This document shows, one piece after another, positions 8,273 to 16,635 of a stretch of DNA of 19,462 bases (position 1 is its first letter; every line of letters begins with the position of its first letter). A model generated the notes under the pieces. It did not search any database. It was given only the letters and a program-made list of their open reading frames with translations, and was not told the origin of the DNA. Position numbers and translations under genes: made by a program. Source of the stretch: Eudoraea sp. GTDB lineage: Bacteria; Bacteroidota; Bacteroidia; Flavobacteriales; Flavobacteriaceae. The stretch is from assembly GCA_013042125.1 (NCBI GenBank), contig JABDQS010000208.1, positions 1-19,462 on the forward strand, read 5' to 3'.

Positions 8273-9958
8273 ATGAGCAAATTATTATACCCAAGATCAC
8301 TTTTCTTTATATCCTTTTTTTTTATTCTTATTTCCGGTTTTGCCCAAACCTATGCAAAAAATGGCATGGTGGTTTCAGATAATGAAGTTGCTTCCCAGGT
8401 TGGGGTAGCTGTTCTTAAAAAAGGAGGCAATGCCATTGATGCGGCCATTGCCACTGCTTTTGCCCTGGCAGTAACACATCCCCAGGCTGGCAATATAGGC
8501 GGAGGTGGTTTTATAGTCTATATGAATGCTTCCGGCGCTACCACCACGATCGATTTCAGAGAAAAAGCTCCTTTAGCTGCTACTTCTGATATGTTCCTGG
8601 ACGAAAACGGAAAGCTTATTATGGGTAGTAATCACAAGGGATTAAAGTCGGTGGGAGTGCCGGGTACGGTAGCCGGGCTTTATATGGCACATGAAAAATA
8701 CGGAGTGCTGCCATGGAAAGAGTTGGTGCAGCCATCTGTAGATCTGGCAAAAAATGGAATGATCCTTACTTTCACCCTCGCCACACATGCCAGGCGCTCG
8801 CAAGAAGGTGCATCAGCTTTTTTAAAAGAATACTTTAAAAACCCAAATGGAAAATTGGTAGATTTTGGGGAGGTCTGGAAACAGCCGGCATTGGCCAAAA
8901 CATTAGAACAGATCCGGGATAAGGGAAAGGATGGGTTTTATAAAGGAAAAGTGGCCAGTGAGATCCATAAATTCATGAAAGCGAATGGTGGGATCATAAC
9001 CCGAAAAGACCTGAAAGAATATACTGCCGTTGAACGAGCTCCTATGAAAGGCACCTATAAAGAATTTGAGATCTATTCCATGCCTCCGCCAAGTTCCGGT
9101 GGAGTGGCACTCATTGAAATGATGAACATCATGGAGTTGGCCAACTTAGATTCTATACAATTTAATTCTACGGCCTATGTACATCTGGTAGCGGAGACCA
9201 TGCGAAGAGCATTTGCAGATAGAGCAGAACATATGGGTGATCCTGATTTTAATCCCGAAATGCCCATTGAAAAGTTGACCTCTAAAGAATTTGCGCAAAA
9301 AAGATATAGCAATATCGATCTTGAAAGGGCCTCTGTAAGCGATTCAACCAAATTCGGACAACTCTATGATGGTGCTAACACCACGCACCTATCCGTAATA
9401 GATAAAAATGGCAGTGCCGTTTCTCTGACCTATACCCTGGAGTATTCCTATGGTTCTCAATTAGGCTCTCCCAAACTGGGCTTTATCTTTAACAATGAAA
9501 TGGGCGATTTCAATCCGCAGCCGGGTTACACGGATCGTGATTGGCTGATCGGTACCGATCCCAACATTATAAAACCCGGTAAACGGATGCTCTCCAGTAT
9601 GACACCTACCATTGTTGCTAGAGAAGGTAAACCCTATCTGGTAATTGGTAGTCCCGGAGGGCGAACAATAATAAACACCGTTTTTCAAACAGTTCTTAAT
9701 GTATTGGAATACGAGATGCCAATACACAAGGCTATTGAAGCAATGAAAATTCACCATCAGTGGCTCCCGGATAGGTTGATCTTTGAAACCCACTTAATGT
9801 CCCCGGACACACAAAAGGCGTTAGAGGAGATGGGTCATACGCTCTACGGCCGCAGCAATCTCGGCAGATTAATGGGTATACTAAATTCAACTGAACAAGG
9901 TGTTTTCATTGGGGCCTCAGATTCATCCAGTCCGGATGGGGCCGCCGTGGGGTACTAG
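8273..9958 (+). CDS. ggt: Gamma-glutamyltransferase (gamma-glutamyl transpeptidase / glutathione hydrolase)
   Basis: The protein is exported: residues 1-24 are a signal peptide ending GFA-Q. It is made as a precursor that cleaves itself before Thr370 in GANTTHLSVID, giving large and small subunits with Thr370 as the nucleophile. Arg96 in DFREKAP matches the E. coli Arg that holds the gamma-glutamyl carboxylate, and GSPGGR (459-464) forms the oxyanion hole. The segment between QPG and KRMLSSMTPT matches the E. coli lid-loop region in length, unlike lidless Bacillus enzymes. The C terminus GASDSSSPDGAAVGY is intact; the family's DPR is here DSS. It removes gamma-glutamyl groups from glutathione and related peptides in the periplasm, releasing glutamate or transferring it to amino acids. 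The full 561 residues give high confidence. Confidence 0.97.
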   Translation: MSKLLYPRSLFFISFFFILISGFAQTYAKNGMVVSDNEVASQVGVAVLKKGGNAIDAAIATAFALAVTHPQAGNIGGGGFIVYMNASGATTTIDFREKAPLAATSDMFLDENGKLIMGSNHKGLKSVGVPGTVAGLYMAHEKYGVLPWKELVQPSVDLAKNGMILTFTLATHARRSQEGASAFLKEYFKNPNGKLVDFGEVWKQPALAKTLEQIRDKGKDGFYKGKVASEIHKFMKANGGIITRKDLKEYTAVERAPMKGTYKEFEIYSMPPPSSGGVALIEMMNIMELANLDSIQFNSTAYVHLVAETMRRAFADRAEHMGDPDFNPEMPIEKLTSKEFAQKRYSNIDLERASVSDSTKFGQLYDGANTTHLSVIDKNGSAVSLTYTLEYSYGSQLGSPKLGFIFNNEMGDFNPQPGYTDRDWLIGTDPNIIKPGKRMLSSMTPTIVAREGKPYLVIGSPGGRTIINTVFQTVLNVLEYEMPIHKAIEAMKIHHQWLPDRLIFETHLMSPDTQKALEEMGHTLYGRSNLGRLMGILNSTEQGVFIGASDSSSPDGAAVGY

Positions 9959-10038
9959 AGAAATCCCTATTTGGGACATCCCTTTATTGTAAGTTGCTTG
10001 CAGGAATTTTTTGTAATTTCATTTAAAACCATGTCATC

Positions 10039-10389
10039 TTGGAGAGAAGATGTTTAGAGTGTAATGAGGTCTTTAAGGGACGGATAGACAAAAAGTTCTG
10101 TTCGGATTACTGCCGTAATGCCTATAACAATAAGCTGAACAAAGACAGCAAGAACCTGCTGCGCAATATAAATAATCGCCTAAGAAAGAATTACCGTATT
10201 CTGGATAGTTTCACTTTAAAAGAAGGCAAAACAAGGACAACCAAGACACGACTGTTAGATAAGGGGTTCGACTTTGAATATCTAACCAATCTCTACACTA
10301 CTAAAAAAGGAACGACCTATTATTTTGTGTACGACCTGGGCTATCTGCCTCTGGATAATGACTACTATATGATCGTAAAAAGAGAATAG
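10039..10389 (+). CDS. Small Zn-ribbon-like cysteine protein, unknown function (TTG start)
   Basis: Four cysteines (Cys5, Cys8, Cys21, Cys25) in the pattern CLEC...FCSDYC should bind one zinc ion, followed by RNAYNNKLN. The pattern resembles the N-terminal zinc ribbon of small conserved Bacteroidota proteins of about 110-120 residues. The remainder (about 30-116) is basic then aromatic-rich (TTYYFVYDLGYLPLDNDYYMIV), with no recognised enzyme motif. No ATG exists in frame before the zinc motif: the preceding in-frame stop is at 10024, and TTG at 10039 is the only standard start that keeps both CxxC cysteines. An ATG at 10031 lies in another frame and runs only eight codons. The protein is cytosolic. 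A nucleic-acid-binding role is plausible but inferred. Confidence 0.78.
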   Translation: MERRCLECNEVFKGRIDKKFCSDYCRNAYNNKLNKDSKNLLRNINNRLRKNYRILDSFTLKEGKTRTTKTRLLDKGFDFEYLTNLYTTKKGTTYYFVYDLGYLPLDNDYYMIVKRE

Positions 10390-10418
10390 CCCCGGAAAAT
10401 ATCCAGGGCTATTTTATA
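10385..10418. terminator. Bidirectional rho-independent terminator between convergent genes
   Basis: The arms AATAGCCC (10385-10392) and GGGCTATT (10406-10413) pair perfectly. One C-A mismatch and an inner GG/CC pair extend the stem, which is followed by TTTATAAG. The plus-strand gene's stop codon lies inside the left arm. Read on the minus strand, the stem is followed by CTCTTTTT, so it can also end transcription of the CBS gene. Confidence 0.75.
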
Positions 10419-10435
10419 AGAATTGATTCTGTTTT

Positions 10436-10906
10436 CTATTTATAATTGTGGCTGGTAAGCTTTAAGGCTGCAATCACAATATCCTTCCGACTTATTTGAC
10501 CAACCAACAGGCCTTCTTTCATGACAGGTAAACGACGGCGATGGTTCTTGTGAAACACGCCGGCAGCATCAAAAATGCTCATATCGTGTGGAATGGTCTC
10601 AACTTCTTTTGTCATAAATTTTTCCACACTTTTATCAAGGATAGGCTGATTAAAATATCTGCTTTCAGAGATCTCTTTCATGCAATCGGCCTCAGAGATG
10701 ATCCCAACTAAAAATCCGTTGTCATCCAATACAGGACCTCCGGAAATACGATTTTTTGCAAAAGATTCCATCACCTCCAAGATGGACTGATCCGGACTAA
10801 AAGTGATCAGTTTTCTGGACATATAGTCCTCCACCAAAATAGGGGCATCGTACTCTTTTTTGGACACTTCCTTGGCTCTACGCCCCATAAAACTTTTGAT
10901 CCCCAT
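10436..10906 (-). CDS. CBS domain-containing protein (tandem CBS pair)
   Basis: Two CBS motifs fill nearly all of the 156 residues: about 26-78 (VEDYMSRKLITFSPDQSILEV through LVGIISEADC) and about 97-148 (KFMTKEVETIPHDMSIFDAA through LVGQISRKDIV). A tandem pair folds as a Bateman module that binds adenosine nucleotides such as AMP, ATP or SAM and normally switches a partner protein. The first 20 residues are basic and probably unstructured. No catalytic domain is attached, so it must act through a partner or as a nucleotide-binding switch; the partner is not identifiable here. It converges on the Zn-ribbon gene and diverges from the M28 peptidase across a 121 bp gap. Confidence 0.93.
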   Translation of the reverse strand: MGIKSFMGRRAKEVSKKEYDAPILVEDYMSRKLITFSPDQSILEVMESFAKNRISGGPVLDDNGFLVGIISEADCMKEISESRYFNQPILDKSVEKFMTKEVETIPHDMSIFDAAGVFHKNHRRRLPVMKEGLLVGQISRKDIVIAALKLTSHNYK

Positions 10907-11027
10907 ACTTGTTCGTTTTAAAATGGTTAGTATTAAATATACATATTTTGCGTGAATCTCCTAAAATTAGTCGTCAAACTGTATAGACCGCTTAGAATTA
11001 TTTACTTTTAGGGGAGATTTATTTAGC

Positions 11028-13310
11028 ATGAAAAACATACGGCTATGGGCCACGTTACCCCTTTTAATCCTGGCAATTTTTTGGAGTTATAGATCCCTGA
11101 TGCCTTCAGTTGGTAATACAAGTGTGGAAGAAGAATACGGCTTTTCCACAGATAAGGCACTTACCCATGTGGAAGCAATGTCTAAACAGCCACATGCCGT
11201 TGGGTTCCCCGCCCATGCAACCGTTAGAGCATATATTGTTACTGAACTTGAGAACATGGGCTTGGAAGTATCCCTTCAGGAAGGGTATACAGCGGGTGAT
11301 TGGGCCAACTATAGCAAAGCCGTCAATATTGTATCGAGAATAGAAGGATCCGGGGAAGGCAAAGCTTTATTGCTCCTCTCCCACTATGATAGCAGTCCGC
11401 ACTCTTCCCTGGGTGCCAGCGATGCAGGCAGCGGCGTGGCCACTATCCTGGAAGGCATTCGTGCCTATCTTGCGAAGAATGTGACACCCAAAAATGATAT
11501 CATTATTGTGATCACAGATGCCGAAGAGTTGGGCCTTAACGGTGCAGATCTTTTCGCGAACCGGCACCCCTGGACAAAGGATGTAGGATTGGTCCTTAAT
11601 TTTGAGGCGAGGGGTAGTGGAGGACCTGGTTATATGTTCATGGAGACCAACCGGGGTAATGAGCAGCTCATAAAGGAATTTGTGACTGCCAATCCGCACT
11701 TTCCGGTAACAAATTCACTGGCATATAGCATTTATAAATTACTGCCAAACGATACAGATCTAACTGTCTTCAGGGAAGACCAGGACATCGAGGGATTTAA
11801 TTTCGCCTTTATAGACGATCATTTTGACTACCATTCGGTTCGTGATTCACACACAAGATTGGACCGCAATTCTCTCACGCATCAGGGTAGTTATCTAATG
11901 CCCTTATTGACTCATTTTAGTGAAGCAGATCTGGGTAGTTTGAAAAGCCTTAATGATTACATTTATTTCAACATCCCCCTATTTAAGATGGTAACCTATC
12001 CATTTGACTGGATATGGCCCATGTGGATACTTTCTCTTGGAATCTTTATTATTCTTTTGGTTTTGGGATTCAGAAATAGCATTTTGAACATAAAAGAGGT
12101 GTTTCAGGGTTTTGTTCCTATGACAGCCTCACTTCTGATCAATGGAATAGTGGGCTATTTTGCCTGGACAATGATAATAGCACTCTATCCGGGCTATAAA
12201 GACATATTACAGGGATTTACGTACAATGGCCACACTTATATCCTGGCATTGGCACTCTTCTCTTTGGCTATCTGTTTCTGGGTTTATTCGAGGTTTAAAA
12301 AAATTAGCATTCCCAGCCTTCTTGTGGCTCCTGCACTACTTTGGCTGGTGATCTGTGGAGTGGTAGCGCAATACCTACCGGGTGCCAGCTTTTTTATTAT
12401 ACCGGTATACGCACTACTCGTTTGTCTGGCCATCTTGATTCATCAAAAAGAACCGGATCCGTATTTACTCTTGTTTTTGTTGCTCCCGGCCATATTCATA
12501 TATAGCCCTTTCATAGCTATGTTCCCAATAGCGCTTGGTCTTAAAATGTTGGTGACCACTGCCCTATTCACCACCCTTACGTTTTGGCTTCTTTTACCCT
12601 TGTTAGCAAGCTATCCAAAGAAAAAGTTATTAGGTTCACTTTTATTTACAGGGTTCATAATTACGCTGGCTGTGGCTCATTTTCAATCTGGCTTTACAGA
12701 AGAAAAGGCAAAACCAAGCAGTTTAGTTTACATTCTGGACGCGGACACTAAAAAAGCACAGTGGGCCACCTATGAAAAACAGCTATCTGATTGGACCTTA
12801 GCGGTACTAGGATCGGAGAATTCCTTACCCGAAAAGACCAACAATACAAACATTTACAGCAAATACAATTCGGGATACACCCATGTGTCGGCAGCCCCTG
12901 TAAAGGACATAACCGAACCTGTGGTTACCATTGAAAAAGACACCACCCTGGAGGGAAATCGAATGTTGGAGGTTGGTATTTTTCCTCAACGTGGAGTAAA
13001 TCGCCTTGAAGTTTTTACAAATTCCACTCAGATAAAAAAGGCAAGCATAAATGGAATAGAACTCTCGGAATATTATTTAAAGCAGCGTAGAGGTACCCGA
13101 CTTTTCACGCACTACATCAGTGATAATGACTCCACCATTTTGGAGTTGAGCATCCCTGCCGGAGCAGAGTTGGAATTAACACTATACGAAGCATCCAATG
13201 ATCTTTTGGCACATCCATTGTTTTCTGTCCCGCAAAGGCCAAAAGATCTTATCCCAATGCCCTTTGTGTTGAACGACGCAGTCATCATAAAAAAAACAAT
13301 ACGCCATTGA
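11028..13310 (+). CDS. Membrane-bound M28 family metallopeptidase (Fxna/ERMP1-like architecture)
   Basis: Residues about 5-23 are an N-terminal membrane helix. The M28 domain (about 40-300) has all expected dizinc ligands: His119 (SHYDS), Asp132 (SDAGSG), the catalytic Glu166 and ligand Glu167 (DAEELGLNGADLF), Glu193 (NFEARGSGG) and His269 (DYHSVRD). Residues about 328-551 hold around eight hydrophobic helices, and residues about 555-760 form a soluble beta-rich tail. Catalytic domain plus polytopic membrane part plus C-terminal tail recalls eukaryotic ERMP1/Fxna and related bacterial M28 proteins. It likely acts as an aminopeptidase with the catalytic domain on the periplasmic side. The stop overlaps the next gene's TTG start. 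No ligand is missing; the specificity is unknown. Confidence 0.93.
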   Translation: MKNIRLWATLPLLILAIFWSYRSLMPSVGNTSVEEEYGFSTDKALTHVEAMSKQPHAVGFPAHATVRAYIVTELENMGLEVSLQEGYTAGDWANYSKAVNIVSRIEGSGEGKALLLLSHYDSSPHSSLGASDAGSGVATILEGIRAYLAKNVTPKNDIIIVITDAEELGLNGADLFANRHPWTKDVGLVLNFEARGSGGPGYMFMETNRGNEQLIKEFVTANPHFPVTNSLAYSIYKLLPNDTDLTVFREDQDIEGFNFAFIDDHFDYHSVRDSHTRLDRNSLTHQGSYLMPLLTHFSEADLGSLKSLNDYIYFNIPLFKMVTYPFDWIWPMWILSLGIFIILLVLGFRNSILNIKEVFQGFVPMTASLLINGIVGYFAWTMIIALYPGYKDILQGFTYNGHTYILALALFSLAICFWVYSRFKKISIPSLLVAPALLWLVICGVVAQYLPGASFFIIPVYALLVCLAILIHQKEPDPYLLLFLLLPAIFIYSPFIAMFPIALGLKMLVTTALFTTLTFWLLLPLLASYPKKKLLGSLLFTGFIITLAVAHFQSGFTEEKAKPSSLVYILDADTKKAQWATYEKQLSDWTLAVLGSENSLPEKTNNTNIYSKYNSGYTHVSAAPVKDITEPVVTIEKDTTLEGNRMLEVGIFPQRGVNRLEVFTNSTQIKKASINGIELSEYYLKQRRGTRLFTHYISDNDSTILELSIPAGAELELTLYEASNDLLAHPLFSVPQRPKDLIPMPFVLNDAVIIKKTIRH

Positions 13311-14119
13311 AACCACGTATTGGAATATTAGGTTGTGGCTGGCTGGGATTTCCCCTGGCCAAACGCTTTATTTCCATGGACCACCGCGTAAGTGGCACTA
13401 CCACTACCAGGGCCAATTTAAATATTCTCAGCAATGAAGGAATATTAGCATATTATGTGGAACTGTTCAACAAAGGCGTGAAAGGTTCTCTTATAGATTT
13501 TCTGAAAGATTTAGATATCCTGATCATTAATGTGCCTCCTATGCGTAAATCGAAGGAGCAAAATTATTTGAGTAAAATGACTCAATTATATGAGGCAGTT
13601 AAGATCATGCATCTTAAGAAGATCATTTTTGTCAGCAGCACTACGGTGTATGGGGAGGTAGAAGGAGAGGTCACGGAAAAATCGGTTCCCAAACCAGGCA
13701 GCGATTCGGCCAGGAACCTATTGGCTGCAGAGAAATTATTTACGTCTAACAAAGATCTGGATACCACAGTGGTTCGCTTCGGGGGTTTACTGGGTCCTGA
13801 CCGCCACCCGGTAACCTATTTATCCGGACAACATGAACTATCTAATGGAGACGACGTCATTAACCTGATCCACTTAGAGGACTGTATTTTAATTTTAACT
13901 AGTATAATCACCAATGAATGGTGGGGAAAGCTCATCAATGGAGTTTACCCGGATCATCCAACGAAAAGAGCTTATTATACCAAAGAGGCAACCAAAAGGG
14001 GCCTTCCCGCTCCGGATTATACGAAAGGTTACGCAGGTAAAACCGGGAAGGTCATCAAAACCAAAACGCTGGATGCCCTCAAATTTAAATTTAGTACCCC
14101 ATTAGATACTTCTTCCTGA
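13307..14119 (+). CDS. NAD(P)-binding SDR/epimerase-like protein (YeeZ-like), TTG start
   Basis: The protein opens directly with a Rossmann nucleotide-binding strand and loop, GILGCGWLG (6-14, GxGxxG), as in E. coli YeeZ-type proteins. SSTTVYG at 110-116 matches the SSxxVYG segment of extended SDR enzymes. The expected catalytic YxxxK is not recognisable; the corresponding stretch reads SARNLLAAEKLF (134-145), so this may be an atypical SDR with another activity. The start is TTG at 13307 within TTGA, overlapping the M28 gene stop by 4 bp. No ATG occurs before the first Rossmann strand, so the rare start looks genuine. The product is cytosolic and the substrate unknown. Confidence 0.88.
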   Translation: MKPRIGILGCGWLGFPLAKRFISMDHRVSGTTTTRANLNILSNEGILAYYVELFNKGVKGSLIDFLKDLDILIINVPPMRKSKEQNYLSKMTQLYEAVKIMHLKKIIFVSSTTVYGEVEGEVTEKSVPKPGSDSARNLLAAEKLFTSNKDLDTTVVRFGGLLGPDRHPVTYLSGQHELSNGDDVINLIHLEDCILILTSIITNEWWGKLINGVYPDHPTKRAYYTKEATKRGLPAPDYTKGYAGKTGKVIKTKTLDALKFKFSTPLDTSS

Positions 14120-14201
14120 AAAGCCGAGTATTCTTCCTAATTCCTTTCCATAATTGCGTCATTTTAAAGTTTTTGATAAGAAAAGACCAAAAAAAAAGTA
14201 G

Positions 14202-14209
14202 TAGTTTTG
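14202..14209 (+). promoter_or_regulatory. Candidate Bacteroidota -7 promoter element for the TPR gene
   Basis: TAGTTTTG matches TAnnTTTG exactly and lies 13 bp before the first ATG of the TPR protein. A TTTG at 14172-14175 is the nearest -33 candidate, but 26 bp lie between it and the -7 element, a little longer than usual. A run of nine A residues lies between the two. Confidence 0.45.
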
Positions 14210-14222
14210 CCGCACTAATTTT

Positions 14223-14927
14223 ATGATCATGAAAATAAGAATCGCGATCCTTTTTATTGCTGTTAGTTTGTGTAGTTATGGCCAAACCACTTCTGAATTA
14301 AAGACTCATTACGAAGCATTTTATAAGGAGATGAAAGCTCAGGGTGATGTTAGTGGGGTGATCAATGCCCTTACACATTTAATTGTTCTTCAACCTTCAC
14401 AACAACGAAGAGATACACTGGCCTTTGTATATGCAAATAACAATCAGCATATGCAGGCATTAAATACAATCGGGATAGAAAAGAATGCCTCCGATTCTGA
14501 TCTGGCAGTACAGGTAAAGGCAATAAGTCTGAAAGCTCTGAACCAGCCTAAACGTGCTTTGGAACAATTTGAGGTTTTATACCAACGATCTCCCAATCCC
14601 TATCTGGCCTATGAATTGGCAGATCTGAAGATCCAAACCGGAGATAATGCCGGAGCATTTACCAACATAGAATTTGCTCTTGGTTCGGTAAAAGAGGGAA
14701 TGACCTACGCGTTCTACGAAAGACAACAACCCTACGAAGTATCCCTAAAGGCGGCCCTGCTACATTTAAAAGGTTTAGTACAGTACAACACGGACCGTAA
14801 CAATATTGATGCAGCTCTTGCCAGTTTTGATGAAGCCCTCACCCTCGATCCCAATTTTAATTTGGCCAGCCTCAGCAAACAGGCGTTGGAGTCAAGGAAA
14901 AATAATCCGGAAGAAGAAAAGAATTAA
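14223..14927 (+). CDS. Secreted tetratricopeptide-repeat protein
   Basis: A signal peptide spans residues 1-20 (MIMKIRIAIL... ending CSYG-QTT), so the protein is periplasmic or surface-associated. The body is helical, with TPR-like units around residues 88-122, 127-157 and 184-216; the last includes the hallmark IDAALASFDEALTLDPNF. TPRs mediate protein-protein contacts and no enzyme domain is present. The second in-frame ATG at 14229 (MKIRIAIL) is equally plausible as the start and leaves a more comfortable leader after the candidate promoter at 14202. The tail is charged and low complexity (SRKNNPEEEKN). It sits alone between a promoter and a strong terminator, so it is probably monocistronic. 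Its partner and role are unknown. Confidence 0.85.
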   Translation: MIMKIRIAILFIAVSLCSYGQTTSELKTHYEAFYKEMKAQGDVSGVINALTHLIVLQPSQQRRDTLAFVYANNNQHMQALNTIGIEKNASDSDLAVQVKAISLKALNQPKRALEQFEVLYQRSPNPYLAYELADLKIQTGDNAGAFTNIEFALGSVKEGMTYAFYERQQPYEVSLKAALLHLKGLVQYNTDRNNIDAALASFDEALTLDPNFNLASLSKQALESRKNNPEEEKN

Positions 14928-14954
14928 AAAGGGAGGCAAATGCCTCCCCTTTTT
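14926..14954. terminator. Strong bidirectional rho-independent terminator
   Basis: GGGAGGC (14931-14937) and GCCTCCC (14942-14948) form a perfect GC-rich stem with an AAAT loop. Five A residues precede it and CTTTTT follows, so T-tracts exist in both directions. It lies between the convergent TPR and trehalase genes and should serve both. Confidence 0.92.
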
Positions 14955-14986
14955 GATTATTGATCTAGTTTCAATTCTAAGTTAAG

Positions 14987-16576
14987 CTATTCTACTGTTT
15001 CCATTTCATCCAACATCTTTTTAAAGACGAGGGCAACACCGTTGGTCCAGCCAAAGCCATCCTGGGTTTCGTATTCACCTCCCCCGGAAAGCAGGCTAAT
15101 GTCCTCTACATTGTATTTTTCCATCATCTTACCGGTGTCATTGTAAACCCGTTCATTTAAAGCCAGCCAACGTTGCATAATGGTTTTGGCCTCATCTACA
15201 TACCCATAATTCAGCAAACCCTGAACGGCCATATACTGCAAGGGTGCCCACCCATTAGGAGCATCCCATTGCTGTCCGGAATGTTCCAGCGTGGTCACCA
15301 AACCGCCGTCCTTCAGGAAGTCGGACATAAGTTTATCCCTAACACCTTTTGCCTGTTCCGGGGAGGCAAGTTCGAAGAACAAAGGAAATACGCCTGCCAG
15401 AGTAGGTGTTCTGGCAAAACCCTTTTGGGTGTAATTGTAATCGTAAAAATAGTTCTCATCAGCATTCCAAAATAGCTTTTGAATGCTTGTTCTTCGCTCT
15501 TGGGCCTTGTACAGAAACAATTCCTTGTTTTCTTCATCTTCATTTAATTCATAGCCTTTGGCGATGCTCTTTTCCATAAAATACAACAGGCAATTGAGAT
15601 CTATAGCAAGAATGTCCGCAGTTTTGGTAGATCCAAAATCATCTTCTGCGGTATACCATCTGCTGCTAAAATCCCAGCCGGATGCGGCCCCTGATCGCAT
15701 ATTTGTATAGAGTTCTATCTTATCGGCTCTGGAGTTCAGTTCGGAAGCTAAATGGAAATCTTCCTTGTACGATTCAGGCCTTGGAGTGGTACCGCTATCC
15801 CAATAGCGATTAAGGAAAAGCTCCTCTTCCATTCTAACGACATACTTATTTGGGGAATGTATCCCTTTAACCCCTTTCGCACCCTCCATCCAAAACTCGT
15901 ATTCTTTCAGGATCATAGGAGCGTATTCGGTGAATATCTCCGGATCCTCTCGCGATATGGCATCTACCATTAACGCATAGAACGGGGGTTGAGATCTGCT
16001 GAGGTAATAGTTCCGTGTACCGTTGGGAATAAACCCAAGTGAGTCTATCAGAAAGCTAAAGTTGTCTACCATACTTTTGGCAAGTTCTTCCTGATCATCA
16101 ACCAAGAGCCCTTCCAGCGTAAAATAACTATCCCAGTAATAGATCTCTCTAAAGCGCCCGCCAGGCACTACATACTTATAGGGCAGGGCTATTCTCGAGG
16201 AATTCTCAACGGCGGTATCTGGTCCTCTGCTTAGCTTGCCCCACATACTGCTTATATGCTCGTACATGGTCTTTGTGGTATCAGTAACTATGACCTGTCC
16301 TGAATTGAATTGATCCGTAAAATGAGCAGAAACAAAGTCATTCAGGGAAAAATCAGCGTCCATCTTTTCCTCCTCATACATTGCGGCCAATTCTGCATAA
16401 GGTCTGTCCGGAACAAGGTCCACAAAGGTTTTGGAGTCTTTAAAGATAGCTTTTAGTTGCACTTCCTTAAAGAGCTCCGTATTGTAAAAATCGGTAGCTA
16501 AAACCTCTTTTTGTTCTTGTCTGCATCCTGTAATTAGGAGAAAGGAGAGCAGGAAAAAATGATAGAAATACTTCAT
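14987..16576 (-). CDS. treA: Alpha,alpha-trehalase, GH37, lipoprotein
   Basis: Both trehalase signatures are present: PGGRFREIYYWDSY (138-151) and QWDAPNGWAP (436-445). Asp302 in SGWDFSSRW and Glu501 in GGGEYETQDGFGW occupy the positions of the catalytic acid and base of E. coli Tre37A. The N terminus has a hydrophobic stretch and lipobox LITGC (Cys18), so the enzyme should be membrane-anchored, in the periplasm or at the outer surface. It hydrolyses trehalose to two glucose molecules. At 529 residues it is full length. It is the third gene of a probable minus-strand operon, 59 bp after the SnoaL-like gene, and shares a bidirectional terminator with the convergent TPR gene. Choosing treA rather than treF rests on export. 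Confidence 0.95.
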   Translation of the reverse strand: MKYFYHFFLLSFLLITGCRQEQKEVLATDFYNTELFKEVQLKAIFKDSKTFVDLVPDRPYAELAAMYEEEKMDADFSLNDFVSAHFTDQFNSGQVIVTDTTKTMYEHISSMWGKLSRGPDTAVENSSRIALPYKYVVPGGRFREIYYWDSYFTLEGLLVDDQEELAKSMVDNFSFLIDSLGFIPNGTRNYYLSRSQPPFYALMVDAISREDPEIFTEYAPMILKEYEFWMEGAKGVKGIHSPNKYVVRMEEELFLNRYWDSGTTPRPESYKEDFHLASELNSRADKIELYTNMRSGAASGWDFSSRWYTAEDDFGSTKTADILAIDLNCLLYFMEKSIAKGYELNEDEENKELFLYKAQERRTSIQKLFWNADENYFYDYNYTQKGFARTPTLAGVFPLFFELASPEQAKGVRDKLMSDFLKDGGLVTTLEHSGQQWDAPNGWAPLQYMAVQGLLNYGYVDEAKTIMQRWLALNERVYNDTGKMMEKYNVEDISLLSGGGEYETQDGFGWTNGVALVFKKMLDEMETVE

Positions 16577-16635
16577 AGGTCAGTTATATAAATAAATCTT
16601 TAAGTCCCGTGATCCGGTCATTAGTTAGTGAACTT

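Noticed and set aside
9961..9985. TCCC/GGGA hairpin just after the ggt stop.
   Set aside because: A four-base stem with no T-run is too weak to call a terminator.
10934..11010. Promoter-like sequences in the divergent CBS/M28 gap: TACTTTTA on the plus strand and TATATTTA on the minus strand.
   Set aside because: Each lacks the final G of TAnnTTTG and no convincing -33 TTTG is at the right distance; promoters must exist here, but I cannot place them.
15173..15475. Plus-strand open frames inside the trehalase gene.
   Set aside because: They are antisense shadows of a strongly conserved enzyme and have no domain features.
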